Source of the DNA: JAVBRU01 sp031547595
Lineage (GTDB): Bacteria; Bacillota; Clostridia; Christensenellales; Aristaeellaceae
Assembly: GCA_031547595.1 (NCBI GenBank)
Contig: JAVBRU010000018.1
Location: 1-64,000, forward strand
DNA length: 64,000 bases
Direction of reading: 5' to 3'
Shown: positions 1 to 8,060 of the stretch, piece after piece
How the letters are laid out: the number at the start of each line of letters is the position of its first letter
Position numbering within the stretch: position 1 is the first letter of the stretch
The notes under the pieces: generated by a model
The model's input: the letters and a program-made list of their open reading frames with translations, nothing else
The model's database searches: none
Told to the model about the DNA's origin: nothing
Made by a program: the position numbers and the translations under genes

Positions 1-150
1 AGGAATGCAAGCATTCCACGGCCACCACAGCGTTTTTTCTATCATCTGCTACGCAGCTGAATTGCAATAGATACCCGTGAGAACCAAACAGTACCCCCTA
101 TCGGCTGCACGGGTTCTTTGCACTTTTCTTGTGTGCATATGCCGTGCTGG
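1..150. repeat. Dispersed intergenic repeat R1, copy a (cut by window start)
   Basis: The stretch opens with the palindrome GGAATGCAAGCATTCC, then ACGGC, CCACAGC and a T-run. About 60 bases later comes a conserved tail with ATCGG, TGCA and TTCTTTG blocks. The same order of blocks recurs at about 45421-45608, where roughly 30 extra bases lie in the middle. It lies downstream of the minus-strand glycan operon, so it may also act as its terminator. Nothing protein-coding is visible in 1-227; the small palindrome GCCGTGCTGGCACGGC lies at 141-156. Confidence 0.65.
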
Positions 151-227
151 CACGGCGGTTTCCCAGTCAGGGCAGAGAAACAGAAGAAGGCCGTTTTAGG
201 CGAGGAGCCATCAGCGCCCCATCCTCG

Positions 228-2078
228 TCAGCGCAACAAGTCCCAGTTATCCATCTTGCAAAGCGCCACCTGACGGAAGGTGCCCTGCCAGTTGGTCAGC
301 CATTCGGACAGGGTGAAATAGCGCTTGTCCGGGCGTCCCCAGCGGGTGTGGCGCACCGATTCATCCTGGCTGCCTGCGGGGCGCACGCGGTTGTTGAGCA
401 CCAGTGTGCCATCAGAGATCAGGAACGAGCCGCTGTACCACAGGGCGCGTGCGCGGCTGCGCCAGATGGGGTTGCCGGTCAGCTCCGCAAGCTCCGCATA
501 CTCGGGCACATAATAGATGCCGTAGTGATCCAGCGCGTTGTGCGCGGCGGATACACTGGTGCTGCCGTAGGTGTCAAAGCCCGATTTGCCCGCCATGGAG
601 TCCTTCGGGAAGCTCACGCTGTAGTGCCACTGCCAGGTGGCAAGGTAGTAGGCAACTTCTTCGGCGGCATTGATATATTTGCGATCCTTGGTGGCGTGGT
701 AGCATTGCAGCGCGGCGCGGATAAGCGGCGCGGCGGATTCTTTATCGATGCAGTTGCTGTCCAGTGCACCCGCGGTGGTATAGCCGGTGCGCATAAACTC
801 GCCATAATAGAAATCAAAGGAGCGGAGCGCGGCGGTGAGATATTTTTGGTCGCCGGTTTCTTCGTATGCGGCAAACAGAGGCAGGGTGAAGAATACGCCG
901 ATGACGCCATGCTTGGCATTGATGGTGCCGTCCATGAACCAGCTCTTGGCGAACTCGCCGGTGGGCTGCTGCACGCGGCAGGCAAAATCGCACAGCCCGA
1001 GCGCGGCCTGGCGGTAGGACGGGCGGGGAGAACCACTCTTTTCGGCCAGTTTCGCCGCTTCAAACAGGTAGGTGGCAGCGGTGCCGAGGTTGCACGCGTC
1101 CAGATCAATCGGGATATCGCCATTGATGACAGAATCCACATGATCCGGCGGTGCAACCAGCTTGGCCAGCATCATGCCATTCTCCAATACGCCATGCTTC
1201 ATCCAGGAGTCCAGCGCACTGAGCGCCTTGTTCTTCAGGTCTTCATCGCCGGTCGCGATGTATTGACGCAGCAAATGGCACGCAACGGAGGCGTTCTGGC
1301 CTACCCAGCCAATCTCGAAGCCGTTGCTTTTGACAAACGCGGCCGCGCTATCTTCCCAGTGCATTCCGGCGCGGAAGCCCACCAGCCCGTCAAACTGCTG
1401 GTGCCACAGCTGCCGAAAAAACAACGTGTCCAGCTTGATCAGCTGCTCGGGCGTTTTGGGCATTGTCATATCGCGGGCAAAGAACTGCCAGGCAAAGTCC
1501 AGCAGGCCGTGATAGCCCTGGCGGATTTCCTTGGCCTCGGCCGCGTAAACAATCGCGACAAAGGTGTTTTGCGGATCCATCGTGCCATGAAAGGGCTCCA
1601 TCCAGCAGCGCTTGAAGAGCACCTTCGGGCCTTCCTGCTCCGGCCACAACAGCGCTTGGCGCGATGCGCCGCCTTCTTCCCAGATCGAGCCGCTCATGCC
1701 GCCCTTTTCTTCGCCAAACAGACCGATGCAAAAATGCTCGCTTTCCGCATAGGTGCATGCGGGGATGGCGACGCGGTGCCACGCGTATGTCCACGGCTCG
1801 CCGTCTAGCGCATAACCGGAATACTGCGCCCCGCTGCCCCAGCCATTGCCATTGTAGTTGACGGAGGGCACCTGCCAATAGCGCACGGCGTCCTGCGCGT
1901 TGAGCTGCATTTTCATTTCTGTCACGGGTACGGCGGTGCGCCGCGTCCAGCGCCAGGCGTTATCAGAAAGCTGTTCGAAGCTGTCTTGGCAGTCTTCGTA
2001 CACGGGGATAGCAAGCACCTGCTGATTGGCCGATTCTAAAACCCAAGATTGACCTTGCTGTTTCCAAATAAAGCTCAT
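228..2078 (-). CDS. Six-hairpin glycosidase-like protein, paralogue 1
   Basis: A 616-residue protein without signal peptide, so probably cytoplasmic. From about residue 200 it has the repeating helical pattern of (alpha/alpha)6-barrel carbohydrate-active enzymes, with many Trp, Tyr and acidic residues. The N-terminal 190 residues look beta-rich. It is a paralogue of the protein at 8061-10091: both carry the pattern DG-PW--A--R--IP-CT near residue 95 and GSQ-E----RW near the C-terminus. It is the last gene of the minus-strand operon, 11 bp after the GH43 gene. It likely trims oligosaccharides brought in by the ABC importer; substrate and exact glycosidase family are not recognisable by eye. 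Confidence 0.7.
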   Translation of the reverse strand: MSFIWKQQGQSWVLESANQQVLAIPVYEDCQDSFEQLSDNAWRWTRRTAVPVTEMKMQLNAQDAVRYWQVPSVNYNGNGWGSGAQYSGYALDGEPWTYAWHRVAIPACTYAESEHFCIGLFGEEKGGMSGSIWEEGGASRQALLWPEQEGPKVLFKRCWMEPFHGTMDPQNTFVAIVYAAEAKEIRQGYHGLLDFAWQFFARDMTMPKTPEQLIKLDTLFFRQLWHQQFDGLVGFRAGMHWEDSAAAFVKSNGFEIGWVGQNASVACHLLRQYIATGDEDLKNKALSALDSWMKHGVLENGMMLAKLVAPPDHVDSVINGDIPIDLDACNLGTAATYLFEAAKLAEKSGSPRPSYRQAALGLCDFACRVQQPTGEFAKSWFMDGTINAKHGVIGVFFTLPLFAAYEETGDQKYLTAALRSFDFYYGEFMRTGYTTAGALDSNCIDKESAAPLIRAALQCYHATKDRKYINAAEEVAYYLATWQWHYSVSFPKDSMAGKSGFDTYGSTSVSAAHNALDHYGIYYVPEYAELAELTGNPIWRSRARALWYSGSFLISDGTLVLNNRVRPAGSQDESVRHTRWGRPDKRYFTLSEWLTNWQGTFRQVALCKMDNWDLLR

Positions 2079-2089
2079 ATGCGACTCCT

Positions 2090-3544
2090 TTATTCAAATG
2101 GCATGGGCTGCGGCGTTGTGCTGGGGCCGTACACTGTCAGGATATCCGGCCCGCCCTTGGGATCGAGCACAAACTTCATGGGGTCCAGGCATGTCATGCG
2201 CGGCTCCACGGTGTCGGGGGACACGTGGCGGTGATAGCCCATGTACATCTTGGACTTGTCCTTATTATACACTACAATGCCGTCTCCCGTGCCGTCCGCG
2301 CGGAAATGATGGTGCAGGATGGGGTTGAATGCATGGCGGATGTAGGGGCCATAGATGTTATCCGCCACGGCGTAGGATTCGCCGTAGTGGCCCAGATAGT
2401 GCCCGTCTGCGTAGATCATATAATACATGCCCTTGTGCGGGATGATCACGCCGCCCTCTACAATGCGTCCGTATTCGTCCACCTCGTAGGGGGCTTCGGG
2501 GCTGAGGATGTGGGTGAGGGTGGCATCGTCCGGGGTGATTTTGCCGTCCTCCACAATCAGATGCTGCAGCCAGATGTGGTTGCCCTTGTCAAAGTGTACG
2601 TAGGTGATGTAGCACTCTCCGTCCTCATCCACAAAGGGCATGCCGCCAATTTCCTGGGTGTGGCTGTGCAGGGGGAGACGGCTTGGCCGCAGGAAGGGGC
2701 CATCGGGCGTGCGTGATACGGCATAGTGGATGTGGAAGCTCTCATCGCCATTGGTGCGTCCGGCAGCAAACAGCAGGTAGAACCAGCCGGCCTTTTCAAA
2801 CACATTGGGGCTCATGCAGAAAGCGCCCTGCAGCCCTTCATCACGTAAAAACATGGGCTTGGTGGGCGACCAATGCACCAGATCGGGCGAGCTGGACACG
2901 CGGAAAATGGCATCCACGTCCCCGGCTTCGTCGAGGCTTGCTTCCTTGCTGCCGTTGTAGAGGTAGGCATCCTCGCGGGAGTTCGGGTCGTTGGGAATGC
3001 GGTTATAGAGGTAGTAGAGGCCATCATGGTACAGGATGTCCGGGTCGGCACCCACGGCAACGGGGTTGATATACTGCGGCGCGTCGCTTTCAAGCGGTAC
3101 ATATTCGGAAACAACAACATCCTTAAACTGCGCAATCCCGCGTCCGCTGTCCAGCCCGATGCCGGTTTTCAGTTCCACTTCGAACTCGTACTTGGGCCAA
3201 GGCTCTGTATCAAGCGGGTTCTGATTAAACCATACCTTCAGCACATGGCCGTCATAGCATGCCTCCAGGGGATACCAGGTGCCCAGATCATAGTCGAAAT
3301 ACCTGAGCCCCCTGTCCAGCAGCACTGCGCCGCCGCGCTTGACCTCCATAAAGTGCACTGCGTAATCTGTGTGGTTCAGCATCAGGGCATAGCCGCCGCT
3401 GTATGTGTTTTGTACGCCAAAGTGTACGCCAGCCCAGCCGTCCGCCGTCAGCAGCACCTTCGCGGTCAGCCGAAAACAGGAGGGTGTGTCCAGATACTGC
3501 ACTTGCCCGTCGTTGGGAATGGCCTGCTTAAACTGAATCCCCAT
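2090..3544 (-). CDS. Glycoside hydrolase family 43-type enzyme
   Basis: A 484-residue protein with two parts. Residues 1 to about 150 resemble a concanavalin-like beta-sandwich. From about 158 the five-bladed propeller of GH43 begins, with the family opening motif GADPDILYHDGLYYLY around residue 165, where the Asp of ADP is the expected general base. The EGG--IPHKGMYYMIYADG stretch carries the expected acid Glu. GH43 members are beta-xylosidases, arabinofuranosidases or arabinanases, and sequence alone does not decide which. No signal peptide, so it probably acts on imported oligosaccharides. It lies between the binding-protein gene and the last glycosidase-like gene of the operon. Confidence 0.85.
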   Translation of the reverse strand: MGIQFKQAIPNDGQVQYLDTPSCFRLTAKVLLTADGWAGVHFGVQNTYSGGYALMLNHTDYAVHFMEVKRGGAVLLDRGLRYFDYDLGTWYPLEACYDGHVLKVWFNQNPLDTEPWPKYEFEVELKTGIGLDSGRGIAQFKDVVVSEYVPLESDAPQYINPVAVGADPDILYHDGLYYLYNRIPNDPNSREDAYLYNGSKEASLDEAGDVDAIFRVSSSPDLVHWSPTKPMFLRDEGLQGAFCMSPNVFEKAGWFYLLFAAGRTNGDESFHIHYAVSRTPDGPFLRPSRLPLHSHTQEIGGMPFVDEDGECYITYVHFDKGNHIWLQHLIVEDGKITPDDATLTHILSPEAPYEVDEYGRIVEGGVIIPHKGMYYMIYADGHYLGHYGESYAVADNIYGPYIRHAFNPILHHHFRADGTGDGIVVYNKDKSKMYMGYHRHVSPDTVEPRMTCLDPMKFVLDPKGGPDILTVYGPSTTPQPMPFE

Positions 3545-3619
3545 ACCTTGTCTCCTTTAAACATAATCCATAAGCGAAGGGGGAAAGCCGGGCTGGCCTT
3601 CCCCCCTTGCCTCCCATGG

Positions 3620-5215
3620 TTAGTCCGCCAGGTAACGGTCCAGGCCTGCCTGGGTGATGCTGAGGGCTTTATCCAAGCCGTACTTGTTGATGGTCTTTAC
3701 ATAATTGTCAAAGTTGGAGAGCGGTTCCGCGCCGGAGATGAATTTGAGCATCATTTCGTTGGCGTAGGTGTTCACCTCAATCAGCGCATCAGCGCGCGCG
3801 GAGGATTCCTCGGTGGTGAGGCTGATAGGCGGGAAGCGCAGATAGTTCTGCTCGTTCACGTCATCCTTCCACATGGTGCGAATACGCAGCGCTTCGGTAT
3901 TGGAGGCGGTGCCGGGGTGGCCGATAGAGTCGGGATAGCAATAGCGGGAGCCGAAGTGGATCTTGAGCGCGTAGGACACGTTGGAGATGGTCATGCCCTT
4001 GGGGTTGTTGAGGATTTCATCGGTGAACTTGGGCACGCCGTCTTCGCCCCAATTCCAGTGTTCGCCTTCAACGCCGAAGCTGAAGGGCAGGGAGCCTTCT
4101 AGGGTGTAGCCATAGTTGAGGTATTGGACGGCGGCTTCAACATCTTTGCAGGAGGTGGAGATGACGGTGACCCATGCGTTGTCGTTGTCGACCGGCCAGT
4201 TGGGCAGGCTGCAACCAACGATGCTGTCGGCTTCCTTGCGCATATAGGGCAGATTGGTGACGGGGAACTTGCCGGTGGTGGCAACGCGGCTGAACGTCAG
4301 GTCTACGGAGTCAGGAATGCAGGCAAGCTGGCCCGCGTCAAACATGGTTTGTGCTTCCGTCAGGGTTGTGCTCATAAAGTCCTTGCTCAGATAGCCTTTG
4401 TTGTACCAGCTGTTCATCAGGGTCAGGAACTCTTTGTAGCCTTCTTCGTTGGCGAAGTGTCCGGCAGTGACGCCGTCGGGTTTGAGGTAGAAGCCACGCA
4501 GGACGTCAAAGGCGCCCATCAGCAGGTTGCACTGCTCGCCGCTGTCATATTGGAAGTAGAAGGGGATCACGCCGGGCTTGTTGTCCAGCACGGCTTGGAA
4601 GAACGCTTCGTATTCCGCGATGGTCTTGGGCTCACTCATGCCAAACTCGTCCAGCCAGTCCTTGTTCACATTGAAGCGCACATAAGGCATGGGATCGGCA
4701 TAGGTGATTTTGTAGAAGCCAAGCACTTTGCCATCCTGAATAATCTGGCGCTGGGCGGTTTCATCGGCCATGATCACTTCCAGATACTGCGGTGCATATT
4801 CTTCCAGGTAGGGCATCAGATCAATGATAGCGCCGTCCTCGTACAACGCTCTCAGACCGCCGGAGTACCAGCTTTCCACCTGCAGCTGCAGCATATCGGG
4901 CAGATTGGGGGAAGCCATCAGCAGACGGAAGTTTTCGACGGCTGTGCCGGCGGCGGGATGAATGAAATCCAGCGTCACACCCGTTTCCTTCTGGATCAGC
5001 TGATAGGAGGGGTTCTCGGCGTAGCTGGTGATGAAGTTGGCGGCACCCGCGTTGATGGCCATCCAGTAGCTCAGCTTCACGCCTTGCTGGGAGATGGGGT
5101 ACTGGCCCTCATTCATAGGCGGCGGGGTGTAGAAGCCTTCGAGCTTCTCTGCGGCAAGCGCGCTGCCAGAGAGCAGGAGAACCAGTGCGAGGAAACAAGC
5201 AAGCATCTTTTTCAT
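3620..5215 (-). CDS. Extracellular sugar-binding protein of ABC importer
   Basis: A 531-residue family 1-type solute-binding protein. The N-terminus has a Lys-Lys pair, a hydrophobic core and an ALA-A-type signal peptidase I site near residue 21. There is no Cys at the lipobox position, which is unusual for a Gram-positive binding protein; it would need another way to stay at the cell. Repeated Trp, Tyr and Asn clusters fit carbohydrate binding. It lies directly downstream of two permease genes (order permease, permease, binding protein), the arrangement of the LplB/YtcP group of oligosaccharide importers. No ATPase gene is in the operon; such systems usually share an MsmX-like ATPase encoded elsewhere. 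Confidence 0.9.
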   Translation of the reverse strand: MKKMLACFLALVLLLSGSALAAEKLEGFYTPPPMNEGQYPISQQGVKLSYWMAINAGAANFITSYAENPSYQLIQKETGVTLDFIHPAAGTAVENFRLLMASPNLPDMLQLQVESWYSGGLRALYEDGAIIDLMPYLEEYAPQYLEVIMADETAQRQIIQDGKVLGFYKITYADPMPYVRFNVNKDWLDEFGMSEPKTIAEYEAFFQAVLDNKPGVIPFYFQYDSGEQCNLLMGAFDVLRGFYLKPDGVTAGHFANEEGYKEFLTLMNSWYNKGYLSKDFMSTTLTEAQTMFDAGQLACIPDSVDLTFSRVATTGKFPVTNLPYMRKEADSIVGCSLPNWPVDNDNAWVTVISTSCKDVEAAVQYLNYGYTLEGSLPFSFGVEGEHWNWGEDGVPKFTDEILNNPKGMTISNVSYALKIHFGSRYCYPDSIGHPGTASNTEALRIRTMWKDDVNEQNYLRFPPISLTTEESSARADALIEVNTYANEMMLKFISGAEPLSNFDNYVKTINKYGLDKALSITQAGLDRYLAD

Positions 5216-5287
5216 GTGGATAGTCTCCTTTCAGAATATATATAAAGGCCGGAATCAAACGCACCCAGGCCCCTATATTCATGGGGA

Positions 5288-6178
5288 TTACTCCTTGACG
5301 GAGCCGAGCATGACGCCCGTCACGAAGTACTTTTGCACAAAGGGGTAAATGCACAGAATGGGCAGTGTGGAAATGATAATGGTACAATACTTGATCAGCT
5401 CATCCAGAAACAGTGCGCCGTCTATGGAGTTGCCCTCGCCCGTGGCGCTGTTGGCGGCGTTGTTGATGAGAATCTCCCTCAGGAACATTTGCAGCGGATA
5501 CTTGTCGCGCCCACGCAGATAGACGGATGCACCAAACCATGCGTTCCAATGTCCCACAACGTAGAACAGCAGGATGACGGCGAGCGTCGCCTTACACACG
5601 GGCAATATAATGCGAAACAGGGTGGTAAAATCGTTCGCGCCGTCGATCATGGCGGATTCCTGCAAGGAGGCAGGCACGGCGTTGATGGCGGTGCGCATCA
5701 CGATCATGTTGTAGGTGCCAATCGCGCCGGGCAGGATCAGTGCCCAGCGGCTGTCGTACAGCCCGAGGTCGTTGATGTTGAGGAAGGCGGGGATGAGGCC
5801 AAAATCCACATACATGGTGAATACGATGAGCAGCGTGAGCGGACGGGTGAACATGCTGCCCTTGCGGGACAGGCCGTAGGCGCCAATCACGGTCATCACC
5901 ATGTTGATGGCTGTGCCGACAACCACATAAAAGAGGGTATTGCTATAGCCCACCCAGATGTTCTGATTGTTGAATACCACCTTGTACCCTTCCAGCGAGA
6001 AACCGATGGGCTTAATCAGCAGGCCCTTGAAACCAATCAGCGAGAGCGGATCGGAGAAGGAGGCCATCAGGCAGTGCCACATGGGATAGAGGAAAACGAT
6101 GGTCAGCAGCGTGAGTATGAGTATGTTTGTGCCTTGCATTACTTTTTCGCCGGGGCTGTTTTTTTCTACAACGGCCAT
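5288..6178 (-). CDS. Carbohydrate ABC transporter permease (MalG/YtcP type)
   Basis: A 296-residue inner-membrane protein with about six transmembrane segments. The EAA-type cytoplasmic loop (ESAMIDGANDFTTLFRIILP, near residue 185) contacts the ATPase. It ends in GVMLGSVKE, a tail typical of MalG-like permeases. AAAGGAGG lies 9 bases before the ATG. It is the second permease of the importer, starting 16 bases after the first permease gene. Confidence 0.92.
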   Translation of the reverse strand: MAVVEKNSPGEKVMQGTNILILTLLTIVFLYPMWHCLMASFSDPLSLIGFKGLLIKPIGFSLEGYKVVFNNQNIWVGYSNTLFYVVVGTAINMVMTVIGAYGLSRKGSMFTRPLTLLIVFTMYVDFGLIPAFLNINDLGLYDSRWALILPGAIGTYNMIVMRTAINAVPASLQESAMIDGANDFTTLFRIILPVCKATLAVILLFYVVGHWNAWFGASVYLRGRDKYPLQMFLREILINNAANSATGEGNSIDGALFLDELIKYCTIIISTLPILCIYPFVQKYFVTGVMLGSVKE

Positions 6179-6194
6179 GTCCGCATTCCTCCTT

Positions 6195-7151
6195 TCACCA
6201 CAGGCTTTCTTCCGTCACCCGGCGGACGAAGGTGTTGACGCTCACCAGAATGGTGATACTGATGATTGCATTGAATAGGCCGATGGCAGCGCCCATGGAA
6301 TATTTGCCGTTGAGCAGGCCGTAGCGGTACATATAGGTGGAAATCACGTCCGCGGTTTCGTAGGTCATGCCGTTATATAGCAGTAGGATCTTTTCGAAGT
6401 CCACCGATACAATGTTGCCCAGGCGCATGATCAGGCGTACGATGATGATGGGCACCAGCCCGGGCAGCGTGACGTGCCAGATGCGCTGCAGCTTGGATGC
6501 ACCGTCGATGTGCGCAGCCTCGTACAGCTGCGGATCGATGGTGGAGAGGGTGGCCAGGTAGATGATGGAATCCCAGCCCATCGATTGCCAGATGGAGGAG
6601 CCGATGTGAATGGTGCGGTAGTATCCCGATACACCCAGTAGATTCTTGCTTTCCCAGCTGGAGTCAAAGAAGCCGATCAGCTGATTGAAAATGCCATTGG
6701 ATGCACAGAAATTGCGGATAATGCCGCATACGACCACCAGTGAAATAAAGTGCGGCATGTAGCTGACCGTTTGCATGATGCGCTTGCCCGCCATGTTTTT
6801 CACTTCGTTGATCATCAAGGCGAAGAGGATGGGCGCGGGAAAGGCGAAGAGGATGGAATAAAAGCTGAGCATTAGGGTGTTGCGGATCATGCGCCAGCAG
6901 TCTTTCAACTGAAAAAACTTCACAAAGTTGGCAAAGCCCACAAACTTGCTGCCGGAAATACCCTTGCGAATGTTGAAATCCTGAAAGGCAATGATCATGT
7001 TGGTCATGGGTTTGTACTTGAACAGGATAAAGTACGCCAGCACGGGAATCAGCATCAAATATACGTATTTGTAGCGCTTAAAGTCCCTCTTTAGCCGTAA
7101 GCTCAGGGGTTTTTTGGCCATACCAGGGTTTATTACCGCTTTTTGATTCAT
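6195..7151 (-). CDS. Carbohydrate ABC transporter permease (LplB type)
   Basis: A 318-residue permease of the LplB/MalF kind. A Lys/Arg-rich N-terminus is followed by about six membrane segments, with the EAA loop (YEAAHIDGASKLQRIWHVTL) near residue 210. It pairs with the next gene to form the membrane channel of the importer encoded here. The substrate is inferred only from the neighbouring GH43 and uronate-catabolism genes. Confidence 0.92.
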   Translation of the reverse strand: MNQKAVINPGMAKKPLSLRLKRDFKRYKYVYLMLIPVLAYFILFKYKPMTNMIIAFQDFNIRKGISGSKFVGFANFVKFFQLKDCWRMIRNTLMLSFYSILFAFPAPILFALMINEVKNMAGKRIMQTVSYMPHFISLVVVCGIIRNFCASNGIFNQLIGFFDSSWESKNLLGVSGYYRTIHIGSSIWQSMGWDSIIYLATLSTIDPQLYEAAHIDGASKLQRIWHVTLPGLVPIIIVRLIMRLGNIVSVDFEKILLLYNGMTYETADVISTYMYRYGLLNGKYSMGAAIGLFNAIISITILVSVNTFVRRVTEESLW

Positions 7152-7189
7152 GCAAATCCTCCTTTGAATGAATTGATATTACAAAGCAA

Positions 7190-8047
7190 TTATGTCAATG
7201 TGATGGTGAAGCTGCGCGTGCACTGCTCGCCGGGCAGCAGCTCCAGCGCGCCGTCCCGCTGGGATAAGTACAGGCTGGGGTGCGTGCCAGGGTGCAGGCT
7301 GGTGCAGGGCTCCAGACAGATAAGCGCCGCTTCCCTGATGGGCATCGACCAGATGGCCATGTAGGGATACTCACGTCGATCGATCTTGGCGCTATGGCTG
7401 TGCTGGGTGGAGGCCAGCTTCACCCAGTTGGAGCGGAAGTGCCTCAGGCTGCGGGTGTAATTCTTGAACAGATCATGGTGCAGCGGGCGCTTGTCTGTGC
7501 TATCCAGGAACGGAGCTTCCCAGCCAAAGGGGTTGAAGGATTGCAGCGTTTCCGCCTGCTCAAATTGCAGATAATAATCGGTATCTGTGTCGGTGTCAAA
7601 CAGCGGCCATTTATACGCTGTGTGGCAGCCAATGCAAAAAGGCATGGTGTTTGCGCCGCAGTTTTGCACGGTATGCTGCACAATCAGGCCGTCGCCCTCC
7701 AGCGTGTAGGTCACAATCAGGTTAAACTCAAAGGGGTACTGTGCGCGGGTGCGGGCGTTTGCGGTCAACAGCATGGAAACGCTGGTCTCGCTGTGTTCCA
7801 CCACTGTAAAATTCTCATCCTGCGCAAAGCCGTTGATGGTCATGCGGTAGGGCTGATCACCCACAAAATACGTATCGCTGAGGAAACGGCCGATGATGGG
7901 GAACAGCGTGGGGCTGGTGCGCGGATAGGTGTCCACATCACCCTGCCACAGGTATTCAAGGCCGCTTAGCGCCAGGCCTTTCAGCTCCGCGCCAAAGGGG
8001 TTGACATGGGCGACGAGGTTTCCACTTTTTAGAATGATGTCCTTCAT
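7190..8047 (-). CDS. Aldose 1-epimerase-like protein (LacX/YeaD type)
   Basis: A 285-residue protein of the galactose mutarotase-like superfamily. Family landmarks are GAELKGL near residue 20, CIGCHTAYKWPL mid-protein (conserved His) and ICLEPCTS near the C-terminus (the usual catalytic Glu context). In the usual H-G-F-A-R-D block this protein reads N-G-F-A-Q-D, so one conserved His and one Arg are replaced. The substrate or mechanism may therefore differ from GalM. It probably interconverts sugar anomers released by the adjacent glycosidases. Confidence 0.8.
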   Translation of the reverse strand: MKDIILKSGNLVAHVNPFGAELKGLALSGLEYLWQGDVDTYPRTSPTLFPIIGRFLSDTYFVGDQPYRMTINGFAQDENFTVVEHSETSVSMLLTANARTRAQYPFEFNLIVTYTLEGDGLIVQHTVQNCGANTMPFCIGCHTAYKWPLFDTDTDTDYYLQFEQAETLQSFNPFGWEAPFLDSTDKRPLHHDLFKNYTRSLRHFRSNWVKLASTQHSHSAKIDRREYPYMAIWSMPIREAALICLEPCTSLHPGTHPSLYLSQRDGALELLPGEQCTRSFTITLT

Positions 8048-8060
8048 AGATCAACCTCCT

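Noticed and set aside
129..1808. Long plus-strand frame opposite the first glycosidase-like gene
   Set aside because: Low-complexity Ala/Gly/Arg/His-rich product in the antisense of a clear gene; no ribosome site. GC-rich codon use leaves such antisense frames open.
2873..5245. Two long plus-strand frames opposite the GH43 and binding-protein genes
   Set aside because: Antisense shadows; the minus-strand proteins have clear family motifs, signal peptide and ribosome sites.
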